Shown here: positions 52,251-61,321 of the stretch, piece after piece
How the letters are laid out: each line of letters begins with the position of its first letter
How positions within the stretch are numbered: the first letter of the stretch is position 1
DNA from: an uncultured Corynebacterium sp.
Lineage (GTDB): Bacteria > Actinomycetota > Actinomycetes > Mycobacteriales > Mycobacteriaceae
Length of the DNA stretch: 64,000 nt
Assembly (NCBI RefSeq): GCF_946998835.1
Contig: NZ_CAMQAZ010000002.1
Location: 1-64,000 of the forward strand
Direction of reading: 5' to 3'
Position numbers and translations under genes: made by a program
The notes under the pieces: generated by a model
The model's input: only the letters and a program-made list of their open reading frames with translations
Told to the model about the DNA's origin: nothing
Databases searched by the model: none

Positions 52251-53969
52251 TTAGTTTTTGGCTCTCTTGCCTTCACTGTCCTCGTCATCACTACCGTTGT
52301 CCGCCGCATCAATGTCCACAGTGTCCTGGTCGGCAGTATCCTCGTCATCGCTGTCGCGTTCCAGGATGTCATCCACGATGTACTGGAATTCCTCGCCCCA
52401 ACCGGCCTTGTCCGTGCGAGCCAGGCCACCGAACTCAACGCGAGTGCGGCCATCTTCCAGCGGGAACATGCGCACCCACACGCGCCGACGCTTAATACCC
52501 AGCGACATCACCATGCCCGCCAGTGCAGCCACAGTCGCCACCAGCACCCAGAACTGCGTGGGATCGTGCGAGATCTGCAAGTTGACAAATTCCTTCGCGC
52601 CGAGGAATTCAATCTTGGTGCCGTCGGCAAGCTCGGTGGATTCGCCCTGCTTGAGGTTGACGCGGGCTTCCTTGGCTAGCTGACCCGAGTGCATCAGGTC
52701 GCGGTCGAGGGAGAACAGGCCCTGCGAGCGACCAGTGTCCAGGCCCGCGTCGCCACGGTAGATATCGACAGCCACGGCCGGGTCTTGCATAGCCGGGTAA
52801 GAGGACTGCAGCAGAGCACCCTTTTCACCGGTGAACTCGGCCGTCGGGGCAAACAGGCCCTCGATGGCGATCTGGTTCTGGCGGCGCTCGAACAGGTCCG
52901 GGTACATGCCTGCCGGCGGATCGAAGCGCAGCGCGCCTGAAGACAGGAAGAAGGTCGGGTCATCCGGGCGGAACTGAACAATCGAGGTACGCGACTCGCC
53001 ATTCGGCCAGGTCACCTTGAACGCAGGCGCAAAGCCGTGCCCCTGCAAGTACACACGGTCACCGGCGATGCGCAGAGGGTGGTTGACCTGCAGCGTGGTC
53101 TTCTCCCACTCATCGACCGGCTTACGCATATCCTCCTCTTCTGCGAATCGGATGTGCGAGGTAAACATCTTGGCCTGGCCGTTCGGCAGGTAATCGGCAG
53201 CAAAGTCCTCGACCTGAATACAGAACGGGTTCAGAGTCGTACCGTCGAAGGTGTTGCCCGAGCGCAGCGAGTCATAGTTCGCCGCAGCGGTGTTACAGAA
53301 CGGAACGCCCACCGCGCTGTTGACGTTGTCATCAGAAATTTCGGTGCCGGTGTTGGTCAGCAAAATGACCTGGCCCTCGTAATAAATCATGCGGCCCAAG
53401 CCGACGATGATGATTAGCAGCGCAATGCCCAGGTGGAATACCAAGTTGCCGAGCTCACGCAGGTAACCCTTCTCCGCAGAAAAGGAACGTGCCCCAGCGC
53501 GGTCTTCCTCGGCCGGAGTTTCAGTCAACGCCCACTTGGCAAGTCGCTCACGCACCCGCTCAGAAACTTCGTCCGCGGAGGAGTCGACCACGGCCTCGTC
53601 GTGAAGCGGAAGACGCTCCAACCGTTTCGGCGCCCTGGCTGGCGGCGTTTTCATAGCCTTGTAGTGGTCGATGGTGCGCGGAATAATGCAGCCGACCAGG
53701 GAAATCAGCAGCAACGCCACGATGGCGACGAACCAGACGGACGAGAAGACATCGAAAAGCTGCAGCTTATCCATGATCTCGGCGGTCTTGCCGTTGGCGG
53801 CAAGATACTGGTCGACCTTGTCCTTATTCAGCGAGCGCTGTGGCAACAGGGCGCCCGGAACCGCTGCGAAAGCGAGGATGAACAGCAAAATCAGCGCTGT
53901 GCGCATGCTGGTCAACCAGTTCCAGACCTGCTGGAAGGGCTGTCGTACCTTATTCCAATTCACCGACAT
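52251..53969 (-). CDS. resB: Cytochrome c biogenesis protein ResB
   Basis: Partner of CcsB in System II heme ligation. The 572-residue protein has three N-terminal membrane helices (about 20-40, 75-95, 175-195), a large extracytoplasmic domain (about 200-455), and a fourth helix (about 468-488, FWVLVATVAALAGMVMSLGI) followed by an acidic tail. Family segments include MRTALILLFILAFAAVPGALLPQ and LGIALLIIIVGLGRMIYYEGQ. Follows ccdA by 15 bases. Confidence 0.94.
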   Translation of the reverse strand: MSVNWNKVRQPFQQVWNWLTSMRTALILLFILAFAAVPGALLPQRSLNKDKVDQYLAANGKTAEIMDKLQLFDVFSSVWFVAIVALLLISLVGCIIPRTIDHYKAMKTPPARAPKRLERLPLHDEAVVDSSADEVSERVRERLAKWALTETPAEEDRAGARSFSAEKGYLRELGNLVFHLGIALLIIIVGLGRMIYYEGQVILLTNTGTEISDDNVNSAVGVPFCNTAAANYDSLRSGNTFDGTTLNPFCIQVEDFAADYLPNGQAKMFTSHIRFAEEEDMRKPVDEWEKTTLQVNHPLRIAGDRVYLQGHGFAPAFKVTWPNGESRTSIVQFRPDDPTFFLSSGALRFDPPAGMYPDLFERRQNQIAIEGLFAPTAEFTGEKGALLQSSYPAMQDPAVAVDIYRGDAGLDTGRSQGLFSLDRDLMHSGQLAKEARVNLKQGESTELADGTKIEFLGAKEFVNLQISHDPTQFWVLVATVAALAGMVMSLGIKRRRVWVRMFPLEDGRTRVEFGGLARTDKAGWGEEFQYIVDDILERDSDDEDTADQDTVDIDAADNGSDDEDSEGKRAKN

Positions 53970-53984
53970 CGAAGAAATCTTTCA

Positions 53985-54860
53985 TTAAATTGGCGTTACC
54001 GTATCAGTAATAAAAGCGGCCTGAACCCAGGCAACAAAAACATCCCACAGTCCTGTGACCAGGGCAATTCCCACCAGCACCAGCGCCACACCACCGATGA
54101 TCTGAATGGTTCGCGAGTGCTTGCGCAGAAAATCCACTCCCCGCATCGCACGTGCCGACCCCAGCGCCACCAAAATGAACGGCAGCCCCAGCCCCAGGCA
54201 GTAGGCGATAATAAGTGCCACTCCCCTGGCCGCGGTCATGCCCTGCGTACCTGCGGACACCGAAATAATCGCAGTCAGCGTCGGTCCCAGACACGGCGTC
54301 CACCCCAGCGCGAACACTGCGCCGAGTAGTGGCGCTCCCAGCCACGTGGTCCAGCGCTTCGGCGCCATGCGGGTGTCCTTCTGCAGCGCTGGCACCATGC
54401 CCATGAAGGCGAGTCCCATCACGATGGTCACCACGCCACCGACAATCGTCAGCGTGCGCGCCTGCAAACGCAATGTGGACACGAGCCCGAAAATCGAGGC
54501 CGACCCCAGCACGAAAATGACAGTAAAGCCCAACACGAACAACAACGCAGCCAGGCCGACGCGGGCAGTCGAGGAACGCTTGCCACGGCCTCCATCGCTG
54601 TCACGCTTATCGACGGCGGTTGCGTCCGCAGTGCCCGTCGTCAAGCCCTGGCCCTGCGCCCCCGATGCTCCGGAAATACCGGTGAGATATGAGACATAGC
54701 CGGGCACGAGCGGAATGACGCACGGGCTGGCGAAGGAGACCAGACCGGCCAGCGCAGCGGCGAGTAACCCCAACACAATGGGACCACCGGTGGCGGCGTC
54801 GGCGAACTGCTGGCCGATGCCATCGGCAAGATAGGTCGTGTCCATGGCAAGAGTTCCCAT
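53985..54860 (-). CDS. ccdA: Thiol-disulfide transporter CcdA
   Basis: Carries reducing equivalents across the membrane to keep apocytochrome c thiols reduced. The 291-residue protein has six membrane helices and the two reactive Cys in FASPCVIPLVPGYVSYLTG and GWTPCLGPTLTAI. A hydrophilic, charged loop of ~30 residues follows the first helix. The frame allows ATG at 54860 or 54845 (MDTTYLADG). Between the TlpA-like gene and resB, the usual order. Confidence 0.94.
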   Translation of the reverse strand: MGTLAMDTTYLADGIGQQFADAATGGPIVLGLLAAALAGLVSFASPCVIPLVPGYVSYLTGISGASGAQGQGLTTGTADATAVDKRDSDGGRGKRSSTARVGLAALLFVLGFTVIFVLGSASIFGLVSTLRLQARTLTIVGGVVTIVMGLAFMGMVPALQKDTRMAPKRWTTWLGAPLLGAVFALGWTPCLGPTLTAIISVSAGTQGMTAARGVALIIAYCLGLGLPFILVALGSARAMRGVDFLRKHSRTIQIIGGVALVLVGIALVTGLWDVFVAWVQAAFITDTVTPI

Positions 54861-54868
54861 GCTGGGGC

Positions 54869-55495
54869 CTAGCCCTCCGCCTTCACTTCATTGACGGCCT
54901 TCATCAGCATGGTGTGGTCGACCTCGCGGAGGAAAACCTTGGCCGGGCGGTGCTGCTTGTCCAGAATGATGGTCGTCGGAATCACCGATGCCGGGATACC
55001 GCCGAGCGCGGCGGCGTTGACGAATGCCGGGTCATAGATGGACGGGTAAGTAATACCGTTGTCTTTCACAAAGTCGACGGGGGCTTGGCGGACGTTGTCG
55101 CGGACGTTGATGCCGAGGACAGTGCCGATGCCTTCCTCTTCCATCTGTTCCTGGACGTACTGCAGGTCATCGGATTCAGAGCGACACGGTGCACACCACT
55201 GCCCCCAGGCGTTTAGAACCACAATCTGGTCCTTGAAGTCATCGAGGGAGATCTTCTTGTCGTCGTCTTCCAGAGAAGGACCGAAGACGTTGCCGACCGG
55301 CTTGCGTTCCTCCGGTGCGTAATCAATGATCTGCTGACCGCCTGGAGAAACGAACTCGAACTGACCGCCGACGGCAACGGCGTCGTGTCCCACTGACTCT
55401 CCGGGGTTACATGCCGCGAGCGACAGAGACAAAGTTGCTGCCGCTAGCGTTGCTGCAATTCGGGACGATGAGACCTTGGCCACCTGGGGTGCCAC
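54869..55495 (-). CDS. TlpA/ResA-like thioredoxin lipoprotein
   Basis: Extracytoplasmic disulfide reductase for apocytochrome c. The 208-residue protein has a signal with lipobox LAAC (Cys29) and the thioredoxin fold with active site AWGQWCAPCRSES (about 98), IPTTIILDKQHRPA with the cis-Pro. Electrons should come from CcdA, encoded eight bases downstream. Confidence 0.92.
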   Translation of the reverse strand: MAPQVAKVSSSRIAATLAAATLSLSLAACNPGESVGHDAVAVGGQFEFVSPGGQQIIDYAPEERKPVGNVFGPSLEDDDKKISLDDFKDQIVVLNAWGQWCAPCRSESDDLQYVQEQMEEEGIGTVLGINVRDNVRQAPVDFVKDNGITYPSIYDPAFVNAAALGGIPASVIPTTIILDKQHRPAKVFLREVDHTMLMKAVNEVKAEG

Positions 55496-55538
55496 CTTCC
55501 GGGGGTCAGTGAAACTTCAACAAAACTATTTATTCACC

Positions 55539-56261
55539 TTACAGGTGACCGGCCGGCTCACTGTAGCGCACGTCGACAATGGTGTCGCCGACGAAGATTA
55601 ACGAGGTCACGCTGGCCAGGTCACACTGTCTGGTTGCCGGGTTGTGAGCCAGCTTCAAGTACCGCGCACGACGCTGAGCGGCGATGATGCACAGCTGGTG
55701 GGTCACCAGAACTGCTTCTGCGCCCTCGGCGTACTCACGGGCGCACTCGATGACGCGGAACATTCGATCAGCAATCTCCTCGTAGGGCTCTCCCCAACTC
55801 GGCACACTCGGACGACGCAGCCGTGGCCAGTACTTCGGATTCCACAGTGCAGAGTCAATGCCCTTGATGTGCAAGCCCTCAAAGGTGTTTCCGGCCTCCA
55901 GGAGATCTTCATCCAGGATTGGTTTCGTACCAATTACCTCGGTGAATGGCTTAGAGGTCTCCTGCGTGCGCTTCAGCGGAGAGCAGGCGAAGTAGCGGAT
56001 GTCGTGGCCTTCGAAGGACGAGGCCGTGGCCGCTGCCTGGCGCTGACCACGCTCTGACAGGTGCCAGCCAGGCAGACGACCGTAGAGAATCTTATCCGGG
56101 TTATAAACCTCGCCGTGTCGGACGAGATGCACAACCGTGGTCTTGGCGTGCTTCGTTACGCGCTTGGCTGCCTGGGCTTCTGGCTGAGTCGGCTGCGTTT
56201 CCTGCTGCGCGGCCTCCTGCGCGGCCTCCTGCGCTGCCTGCGAGTTGGACTTGTTCGCCAC
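55539..56261 (-). CDS. Histidine phosphatase family protein
   Basis: A 240-residue phosphoglycerate-mutase-like phosphatase: catalytic VVHLVRHGEVYNPD (about residue 46), SPLKRTQET, EDLLEAGNTFEG, and the second His in AVLVTHQLCI. A low-complexity lead of ~30 residues rich in AAQE/QTQP precedes the domain. The same gene lies between hemL and the thioredoxin gene in mycobacteria. Substrate unknown. Seven bases after hemL. Confidence 0.9.
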   Translation of the reverse strand: MANKSNSQAAQEAAQEAAQQETQPTQPEAQAAKRVTKHAKTTVVHLVRHGEVYNPDKILYGRLPGWHLSERGQRQAAATASSFEGHDIRYFACSPLKRTQETSKPFTEVIGTKPILDEDLLEAGNTFEGLHIKGIDSALWNPKYWPRLRRPSVPSWGEPYEEIADRMFRVIECAREYAEGAEAVLVTHQLCIIAAQRRARYLKLAHNPATRQCDLASVTSLIFVGDTIVDVRYSEPAGHL

Positions 56262-56268
56262 GTGTCAC

Positions 56269-57615
56269 CTACTCCGGCTTGGCGGCTGCCGCCGCCTCGG
56301 CCGCACGGGCTGCTGCACGCTCGATGATCTCGAAGTCAGCATCGGTCAGCGCAGCGGAGACGAACCAGGTCTCGTAGCAGGAAGCCGGCGGGTAGACGCC
56401 GTTGGCCAACAAGGTGTGGAAGAAGGCCGGGTAACGGAAGGTATCCGCTGCCTGCATCTCCTCGAAGTTGTGGCCCTCGCCCTCGGCGAAGCGCGGCGAG
56501 AGCATCGTGCCCGCACGCTGAATGTGGTGGGCAACGCCCTGCTTGGTCAGTGCATCGGAGAGAATCGTGGCCAGGCGATCTGCGTTGGCCGCCACGGTGT
56601 CGTAGACATCCTTCGTAGCGTTTTCCAGGTTGGCCAGGCCAGCTGCCATAGCGACCGGGTTACCGGAGAGCGTACCGGCCTGATACACCGGGCCGTTCGG
56701 AGCCAGATACTCCATGACGTCGCGGCGACCACCGAAAGCAGCAGCCGGGAGACCACCGGAGACAACCTTGCCGAAGGTGGTCAGGTCACCGGCCACACCA
56801 TCAATTCCGTACCAGCCGTTGTAGGAAGTACGGAAGCCGGTCATGACCTCGTCGAGGATCAGCAGAGCGCCGTCGGCGTGGCAGACTTCCTTCAGCTTCG
56901 CATTGAAATTGTCCTGCGGTGCAACGGTACCCATGTTGCCCGCTGCCGCCTCGGTGATAACACAGGCAATCTCGCCCGGGTTCTCAGCGAATGCGGCCTT
57001 GACGGCCTCGATGTCGTTGTAGGGAACGACAATGGTGTCTGCAGCCGATGCACCGGTGACACCCGGCGAGTCCGGCAGACCAAAAGTAGCGACACCCGAA
57101 CCGGCCGATGCCAGCAGCGCGTCCACGTGGCCGTGGTAGCAGCCGGCGAACTTGATGATTTTGGAACGGCCAGTGAAGCCGCGAGCCAGGCGAACTGCGG
57201 ACATGGTGGCCTCCGTGCCGGAGTTGACCAGACGCACCTCTTCTACCGACGTGCGCTCGACGATGTGGCGAGCCAGGTCGGTCTCAGCCGTTGTCGGAGC
57301 GCCGAAAGACAGCCCGCGGGTGGCGGCACTCTGAACTGCCTCCACCACTGCCGGGTGCGCGTGGCCCAGAATCATCGGGCCCCACGAGCAGACCAGGTCT
57401 ACGTATTCATTGCCATCAACATCCACCAGACGGGAACCCTTGGCGTGGTCAATGAAACGTGGGGTGCCACCGACGGAGCCGAAGGCGCGGACCGGCGAGT
57501 TCACACCACCCGGCGTCACCGCCTGAGCCTGTGCAAAGAACTCTGCCGAACGGTCGGTGAGCTCGACGTTTTCAGGGACATGAGGAGCATTGATGTCTTG
57601 AGTCACGGTGACCAT
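56269..57615 (-). CDS. hemL: Glutamate-1-semialdehyde 2,1-aminomutase
   Basis: PLP enzyme producing 5-aminolevulinate in the C5 heme pathway. The 448-residue protein carries SPVRAFGSVGGTPRF, GSRLVDVDGNEYVDLVCSWG, ADGALLILDEVMTGFR (PLP Asp region) and the Schiff-base Lys in DLTTFGKVVSGGLPAAAFGG. Length is normal. It heads, with the phosphatase and ccs genes, a likely heme/cytochrome c operon. hemE and hemY, which often precede it in corynebacteria, are not here. Confidence 0.97.
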   Translation of the reverse strand: MVTVTQDINAPHVPENVELTDRSAEFFAQAQAVTPGGVNSPVRAFGSVGGTPRFIDHAKGSRLVDVDGNEYVDLVCSWGPMILGHAHPAVVEAVQSAATRGLSFGAPTTAETDLARHIVERTSVEEVRLVNSGTEATMSAVRLARGFTGRSKIIKFAGCYHGHVDALLASAGSGVATFGLPDSPGVTGASAADTIVVPYNDIEAVKAAFAENPGEIACVITEAAAGNMGTVAPQDNFNAKLKEVCHADGALLILDEVMTGFRTSYNGWYGIDGVAGDLTTFGKVVSGGLPAAAFGGRRDVMEYLAPNGPVYQAGTLSGNPVAMAAGLANLENATKDVYDTVAANADRLATILSDALTKQGVAHHIQRAGTMLSPRFAEGEGHNFEEMQAADTFRYPAFFHTLLANGVYPPASCYETWFVSAALTDADFEIIERAAARAAEAAAAAKPE

Positions 57616-57651
57616 CGTAGACGGCCACCCAGATCGAGGGCTACCCCTGCC

Positions 57652-60243
57652 CTACCAACGGCCCAGCTTCACTCTGAACAAATGCTTCCGACGAGACGAC
57701 ACTCGGCGGGAACGCCAGTCAATCCACAAGCTGGAGAAAATCATCAAAAGCGATGCCAACAGCGGGTGAATCAGGCCAGTCATCCCCAGCAGGATGACCG
57801 CAACGTTGTAGAACCACGCAAAGTAGATATTGGAGTCCATCATTCGCGCCACAGCGCGAGCGATTTCAATGGCCTCCGGAATCGACAACACGTTGTTGCG
57901 CAGTGCCACAACATCTGCGTAATCGACATCAAGGTCCTGCTTACCTTCGGTGTTGTCCATCAACACACCCACATCAGCGGCACGCAGACAGTCTCGGACA
58001 TCCTTGTCACCAACCATCACGACTGTCTCGCCGTCACTGTGAACTGAACGCACCGCAATGGCCTTGCGGGGAGCAATAATGCCCGCGAATACGCGCGAGA
58101 TATTCAGTCGATCCGCAAAACGACGAGCTACTGGGTACGGATCTCGCGTGATCATCATGGTGTCCACGCCCATGTCCTCCAGCTGGTCAATGCTCTCAAC
58201 CGCATCGGGCTTGATGTCCTCACCAATGGTGATGACACCACGGACCTTGCCACGCCACGACACCACCATCGGAGTACCGCCACTGAGCGCAGCCACGGCC
58301 ATTTTCTCGCTGAGTGCCGTGAGATCACGCGGACGCCAAACACGCGCTTCGACAAAGCGCATCTCCAGGTTGTCGTCGGAGTCCTTCACCGGAATTTCAA
58401 CCTGGCCCACGAACGCACCGTCATCGGCAATAGCGACATGCACCGTCTCAATCCAGTGCGGCACCTCGCCACCACCGGAGCCCGCATCGCGGGACACACG
58501 ACACGCGCGCACGATGGCCGCCGATGCCGGGTGGTTGCTCTCCATCATCAGAGCGCCCGCCACTCGCAGAACCAGGTCCGGGTTTTCATTGCGCTCAGCG
58601 GCGACATCGAGCACATGAGTGTCGCCCTCTGTCAGCGTTCCAACGCGGTTAAAAATCACCACATCAGCGGTAGCCAACTTGCGGAAAGTCTCGTTGCCAC
58701 GAATCAAAATTCCGTTATTAGCACCGGCCAGAATGCCGATGCGCTGCACGGTCGACGTTGACATTGCCAACGCCACCGGTGCGATGCCGGAGAGCATAGC
58801 CAGCGCCACCGCGAGAGCACCGCTCATTGTGCCCGTCGCCAGCCACCAACCGCAAAATGCCACGCCTGCCAACGACAGCGCCCACGGCACCAGCTCTGAT
58901 GCCGAGCGCACTGCGGTCTGGTGCATCACCGTTTCTTCTCGAACCGCCTGACGCAGCCAGCGCGCCATCGATGATGCCCGGGTCTTAGAACCGGTGCGCT
59001 CCACGCGCACCTTGAGCTCCGAATCCAGGTTGATTGCGCCGGCCCAAACTTTGGAGTTGACCTTGACCTTCTGTGGCTCAACGCCGATACCGAGTAGCTG
59101 CGCATCCATCGTGGACGCACCACCGATGACCGAACCATCGACCGGAATCACCGAGTTTGGTGGAACCACGATGTCATCGCCGATATTGAGCTCCGCGACC
59201 GTCACTTCCACCTGTTTTGGCTCTGCGGACTTGGCGCTCTTGCGCACCACCGTCACGTTTCGCTCAGCTGGAATCCGCAGGTTGCGCATGATCTGTCCAG
59301 TGCGCACCTTGTTGTAGCGCGTAAACATGCGGCCTGTTAGCAGCAGTACGGTCAGGCCGCAGGCAACGTCGAAGAACACTTCCGCCGAGGCACTCTCTCG
59401 ATAATTGAAGGCAAACCACGTGGGCGCAGTGGTATATCCAATCTGCCCCGCGGGCCCAATAACCAGCTGCACCAGCGACCATAGCCACGCCAACAGAATT
59501 GCAATGGAGCTTGCCCCGTCCAGCGCCGACATTCGCCGACGCAGGGACGCCGCCATCGCACGGTGGAAAGGCCAGCCGCCCCACCACACCACGATTGTGG
59601 TCAGCACAATGCACATCCACTGCCAGCCCGGGAACTGCCAATTGACGTTCAACGACGTCGCCAGCACCGGAATCGACAGGATCAGGCTTCCCCAAAAACG
59701 CTGCTTGGTCACCAGTTCACGGGCCGTGAACAGGACTTCTGCGCCGCCTCCGCTTTGGCGCAGGGCCGCTTCACGACGGCGAATGCGCTCTTCCTCAATC
59801 TGCTGTGCAGCAGCCGGAACAGCGGGACGGCGGTGTTGCGTCATATCCAACCGAGTTGCGCGACGACGAAGCGTGCTGCGCGTGAGATACGACTCCACTC
59901 CAATTTCACGGAGAGCTTCGATGAACCGATTGGGATCAGTATCATCGGGCGCGGTAATCCACGCGCGACCGGGCTTGTACACAACAGAGGCCGTTACTCC
60001 TGGAAAGGACTCCAGAACGCGCTCAGCCCGCTCGGCACTTTCGGCATCCTCCATGTTTTCCAGGATGAGTGCGAAAGCTGTGTTGGATTGACCTCTGCGG
60101 TGTGCAAGCCGCTGATGAGCGCTTTCTTCCTCGATGTCCTGACGGCTGCGTGGCAATGCCTTACGAGCTGCAACTTTGGCATCCACAATCGCTTGTTCAA
60201 CGCGATTGTCCAGAGAGAAGTCAAACTCACCGGTGTTACTCAT
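57652..60243 (-). CDS. Degenerate P1B-type ATPase homologue (probable pseudoenzyme)
   Basis: An 863-residue protein with the domain order of heavy-metal P-type ATPases: N-terminal HMA-like fold (about 50-130) without the CxxC pair, membrane helices, actuator domain, helices, P/N domain and two final helices. Nearly every catalytic motif is changed: the phosphorylation motif DKTGTLTEG is FNRVGTLTEG with Asn532, the CPC helix motif is GIAPVALAMS, the actuator TGE motif is LLGIG, and GDGxND is VGDKDVRD; only SNHPASAAIV is kept. The frame is intact over 2.6 kb, so it is under selection rather than decaying. It cannot pump by the usual mechanism. Located in the heme/cytochrome c locus. Confidence 0.88.
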   Translation of the reverse strand: MSNTGEFDFSLDNRVEQAIVDAKVAARKALPRSRQDIEEESAHQRLAHRRGQSNTAFALILENMEDAESAERAERVLESFPGVTASVVYKPGRAWITAPDDTDPNRFIEALREIGVESYLTRSTLRRRATRLDMTQHRRPAVPAAAQQIEEERIRRREAALRQSGGGAEVLFTARELVTKQRFWGSLILSIPVLATSLNVNWQFPGWQWMCIVLTTIVVWWGGWPFHRAMAASLRRRMSALDGASSIAILLAWLWSLVQLVIGPAGQIGYTTAPTWFAFNYRESASAEVFFDVACGLTVLLLTGRMFTRYNKVRTGQIMRNLRIPAERNVTVVRKSAKSAEPKQVEVTVAELNIGDDIVVPPNSVIPVDGSVIGGASTMDAQLLGIGVEPQKVKVNSKVWAGAINLDSELKVRVERTGSKTRASSMARWLRQAVREETVMHQTAVRSASELVPWALSLAGVAFCGWWLATGTMSGALAVALAMLSGIAPVALAMSTSTVQRIGILAGANNGILIRGNETFRKLATADVVIFNRVGTLTEGDTHVLDVAAERNENPDLVLRVAGALMMESNHPASAAIVRACRVSRDAGSGGGEVPHWIETVHVAIADDGAFVGQVEIPVKDSDDNLEMRFVEARVWRPRDLTALSEKMAVAALSGGTPMVVSWRGKVRGVITIGEDIKPDAVESIDQLEDMGVDTMMITRDPYPVARRFADRLNISRVFAGIIAPRKAIAVRSVHSDGETVVMVGDKDVRDCLRAADVGVLMDNTEGKQDLDVDYADVVALRNNVLSIPEAIEIARAVARMMDSNIYFAWFYNVAVILLGMTGLIHPLLASLLMIFSSLWIDWRSRRVSSRRKHLFRVKLGRW

Positions 60244-60263
60244 GGCCTTTAAAAACTTTCCGT

Positions 60264-60644
60264 CTAATCCTGCGGCTGGTCGGCGCGTATGAGCGCTAAT
60301 TCACGATAGAGCAACAGCAGTCCACACACCATTACCAAGCTGGGCACAATAACCCACACGGTCAGCGTGCCCGCCATAATGGCAAAGGACATGGCGAGAG
60401 CCGTGATAATCACCATAATGAGCAGGCAGTTTCGGGAGAGTTTGAACTCGGTGGCCGTCGGCAAGCAGCCACTGCCGATAAGCGAGCAGACCAGCGACAC
60501 GCTCGCGACGATGTAGATGTCGCGGCTGACAGCGGCGGGAGCCTGCGAGTAATCGCCGGTGACCAGTATCAAGCTCAGGACAATCTGGCCGATGAGGGCT
60601 ACGAAGAGTACCCACTGCCAGGGGCGACTCGGAAGGGACATCAT
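60264..60644 (-). CDS. Small four-helix membrane protein
   Basis: A 126-residue hydrophobic protein with four predicted membrane helices (about 10-28, 42-62, 72-88, 92-112). No motif recognised. It overlaps the upstream membrane-protein gene by four bases (ATGA) and ends 20 bases before the degenerate ATPase gene, so the three are probably one transcription unit. Similar small membrane proteins follow hemB in mycobacteria. Confidence 0.78.
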   Translation of the reverse strand: MMSLPSRPWQWVLFVALIGQIVLSLILVTGDYSQAPAAVSRDIYIVASVSLVCSLIGSGCLPTATEFKLSRNCLLIMVIITALAMSFAIMAGTLTVWVIVPSLVMVCGLLLLYRELALIRADQPQD

Positions 60645-61276
60645 TTCTTAGACTCCTCGGGCTGCTTGGCCTGTGGCTCATTCAGCCGCTGCTTCGAATC
60701 GGTGTCCTGCTTCGAAGACTTCGGCAGATGCGAACCGGAACCCTGCGCGTGCGGCGTCCACGGCTTCGATGGCCGCTGCTGGTCGAAGTAGTGCTTGGAC
60801 TCCTGCGACGCTGCCAACACCAGACCAGCTACTGCGGCGGTAGCCGAGGCGATTCGCACGATTCCGCTGACGAGCACGAGGGACGCCGGCACTCCCGATT
60901 CGGAAGCCGTAGATGAAAAGAAGGACATGAGCGCTGATATGGCCAGGTAAATCGAGCCGATGACCAGCACTGTGCGGGCGCCCTCACTGCCCTTGCGCAT
61001 CCGCTCGATGATGGCGAAGAACGCAATGCAGATGCCCACTGCGAAGAGGAAAGCGATGACGATAGTCGCCTTCATGGCAGCATCAATCTGGCCCTCGGTG
61101 AAGCCGGGGAAATTTTCCTTGGCGGTTTCAGGGCTCATCAACATTTCCGGATGCAGCCAGTAGGTCACCGTCGCCACTGCGGCGAGGAGTAACTGCAACA
61201 CGGCAGTGACCCGCCACGCCTGCCTAGCACCCTCCACCTGCTCGGGAATTGCGGGCTTCTTCTCTTCTTTAGTCAT
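60641..61276 (-). CDS. Membrane protein with hydrophilic C-terminal tail
   Basis: About 211 residues: four membrane helices (about 24-42, 70-92, 100-120, 128-150) and a polar, basic, Gln/Lys/Pro-rich tail of ~60 residues. ATG at 61276 (MTKEEKKPAIPEQ); the frame is open 15 bases further. Sits 46 bases after hemB. Position matches the conserved membrane proteins downstream of hemB in mycobacteria. Function unknown. Confidence 0.8.
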   Translation of the reverse strand: MTKEEKKPAIPEQVEGARQAWRVTAVLQLLLAAVATVTYWLHPEMLMSPETAKENFPGFTEGQIDAAMKATIVIAFLFAVGICIAFFAIIERMRKGSEGARTVLVIGSIYLAISALMSFFSSTASESGVPASLVLVSGIVRIASATAAVAGLVLAASQESKHYFDQQRPSKPWTPHAQGSGSHLPKSSKQDTDSKQRLNEPQAKQPEESKK

Positions 61277-61321
61277 CCGTCCACTTCTCAATAGTGATTA
61301 CTGCACTTTCAACCCAGCGGA

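Noticed and set aside
56245..58047. 600-codon plus-strand open frame opposite hemL and the ATPase gene
   Set aside because: Low-complexity, no family features, and antisense to well-conserved hemL.
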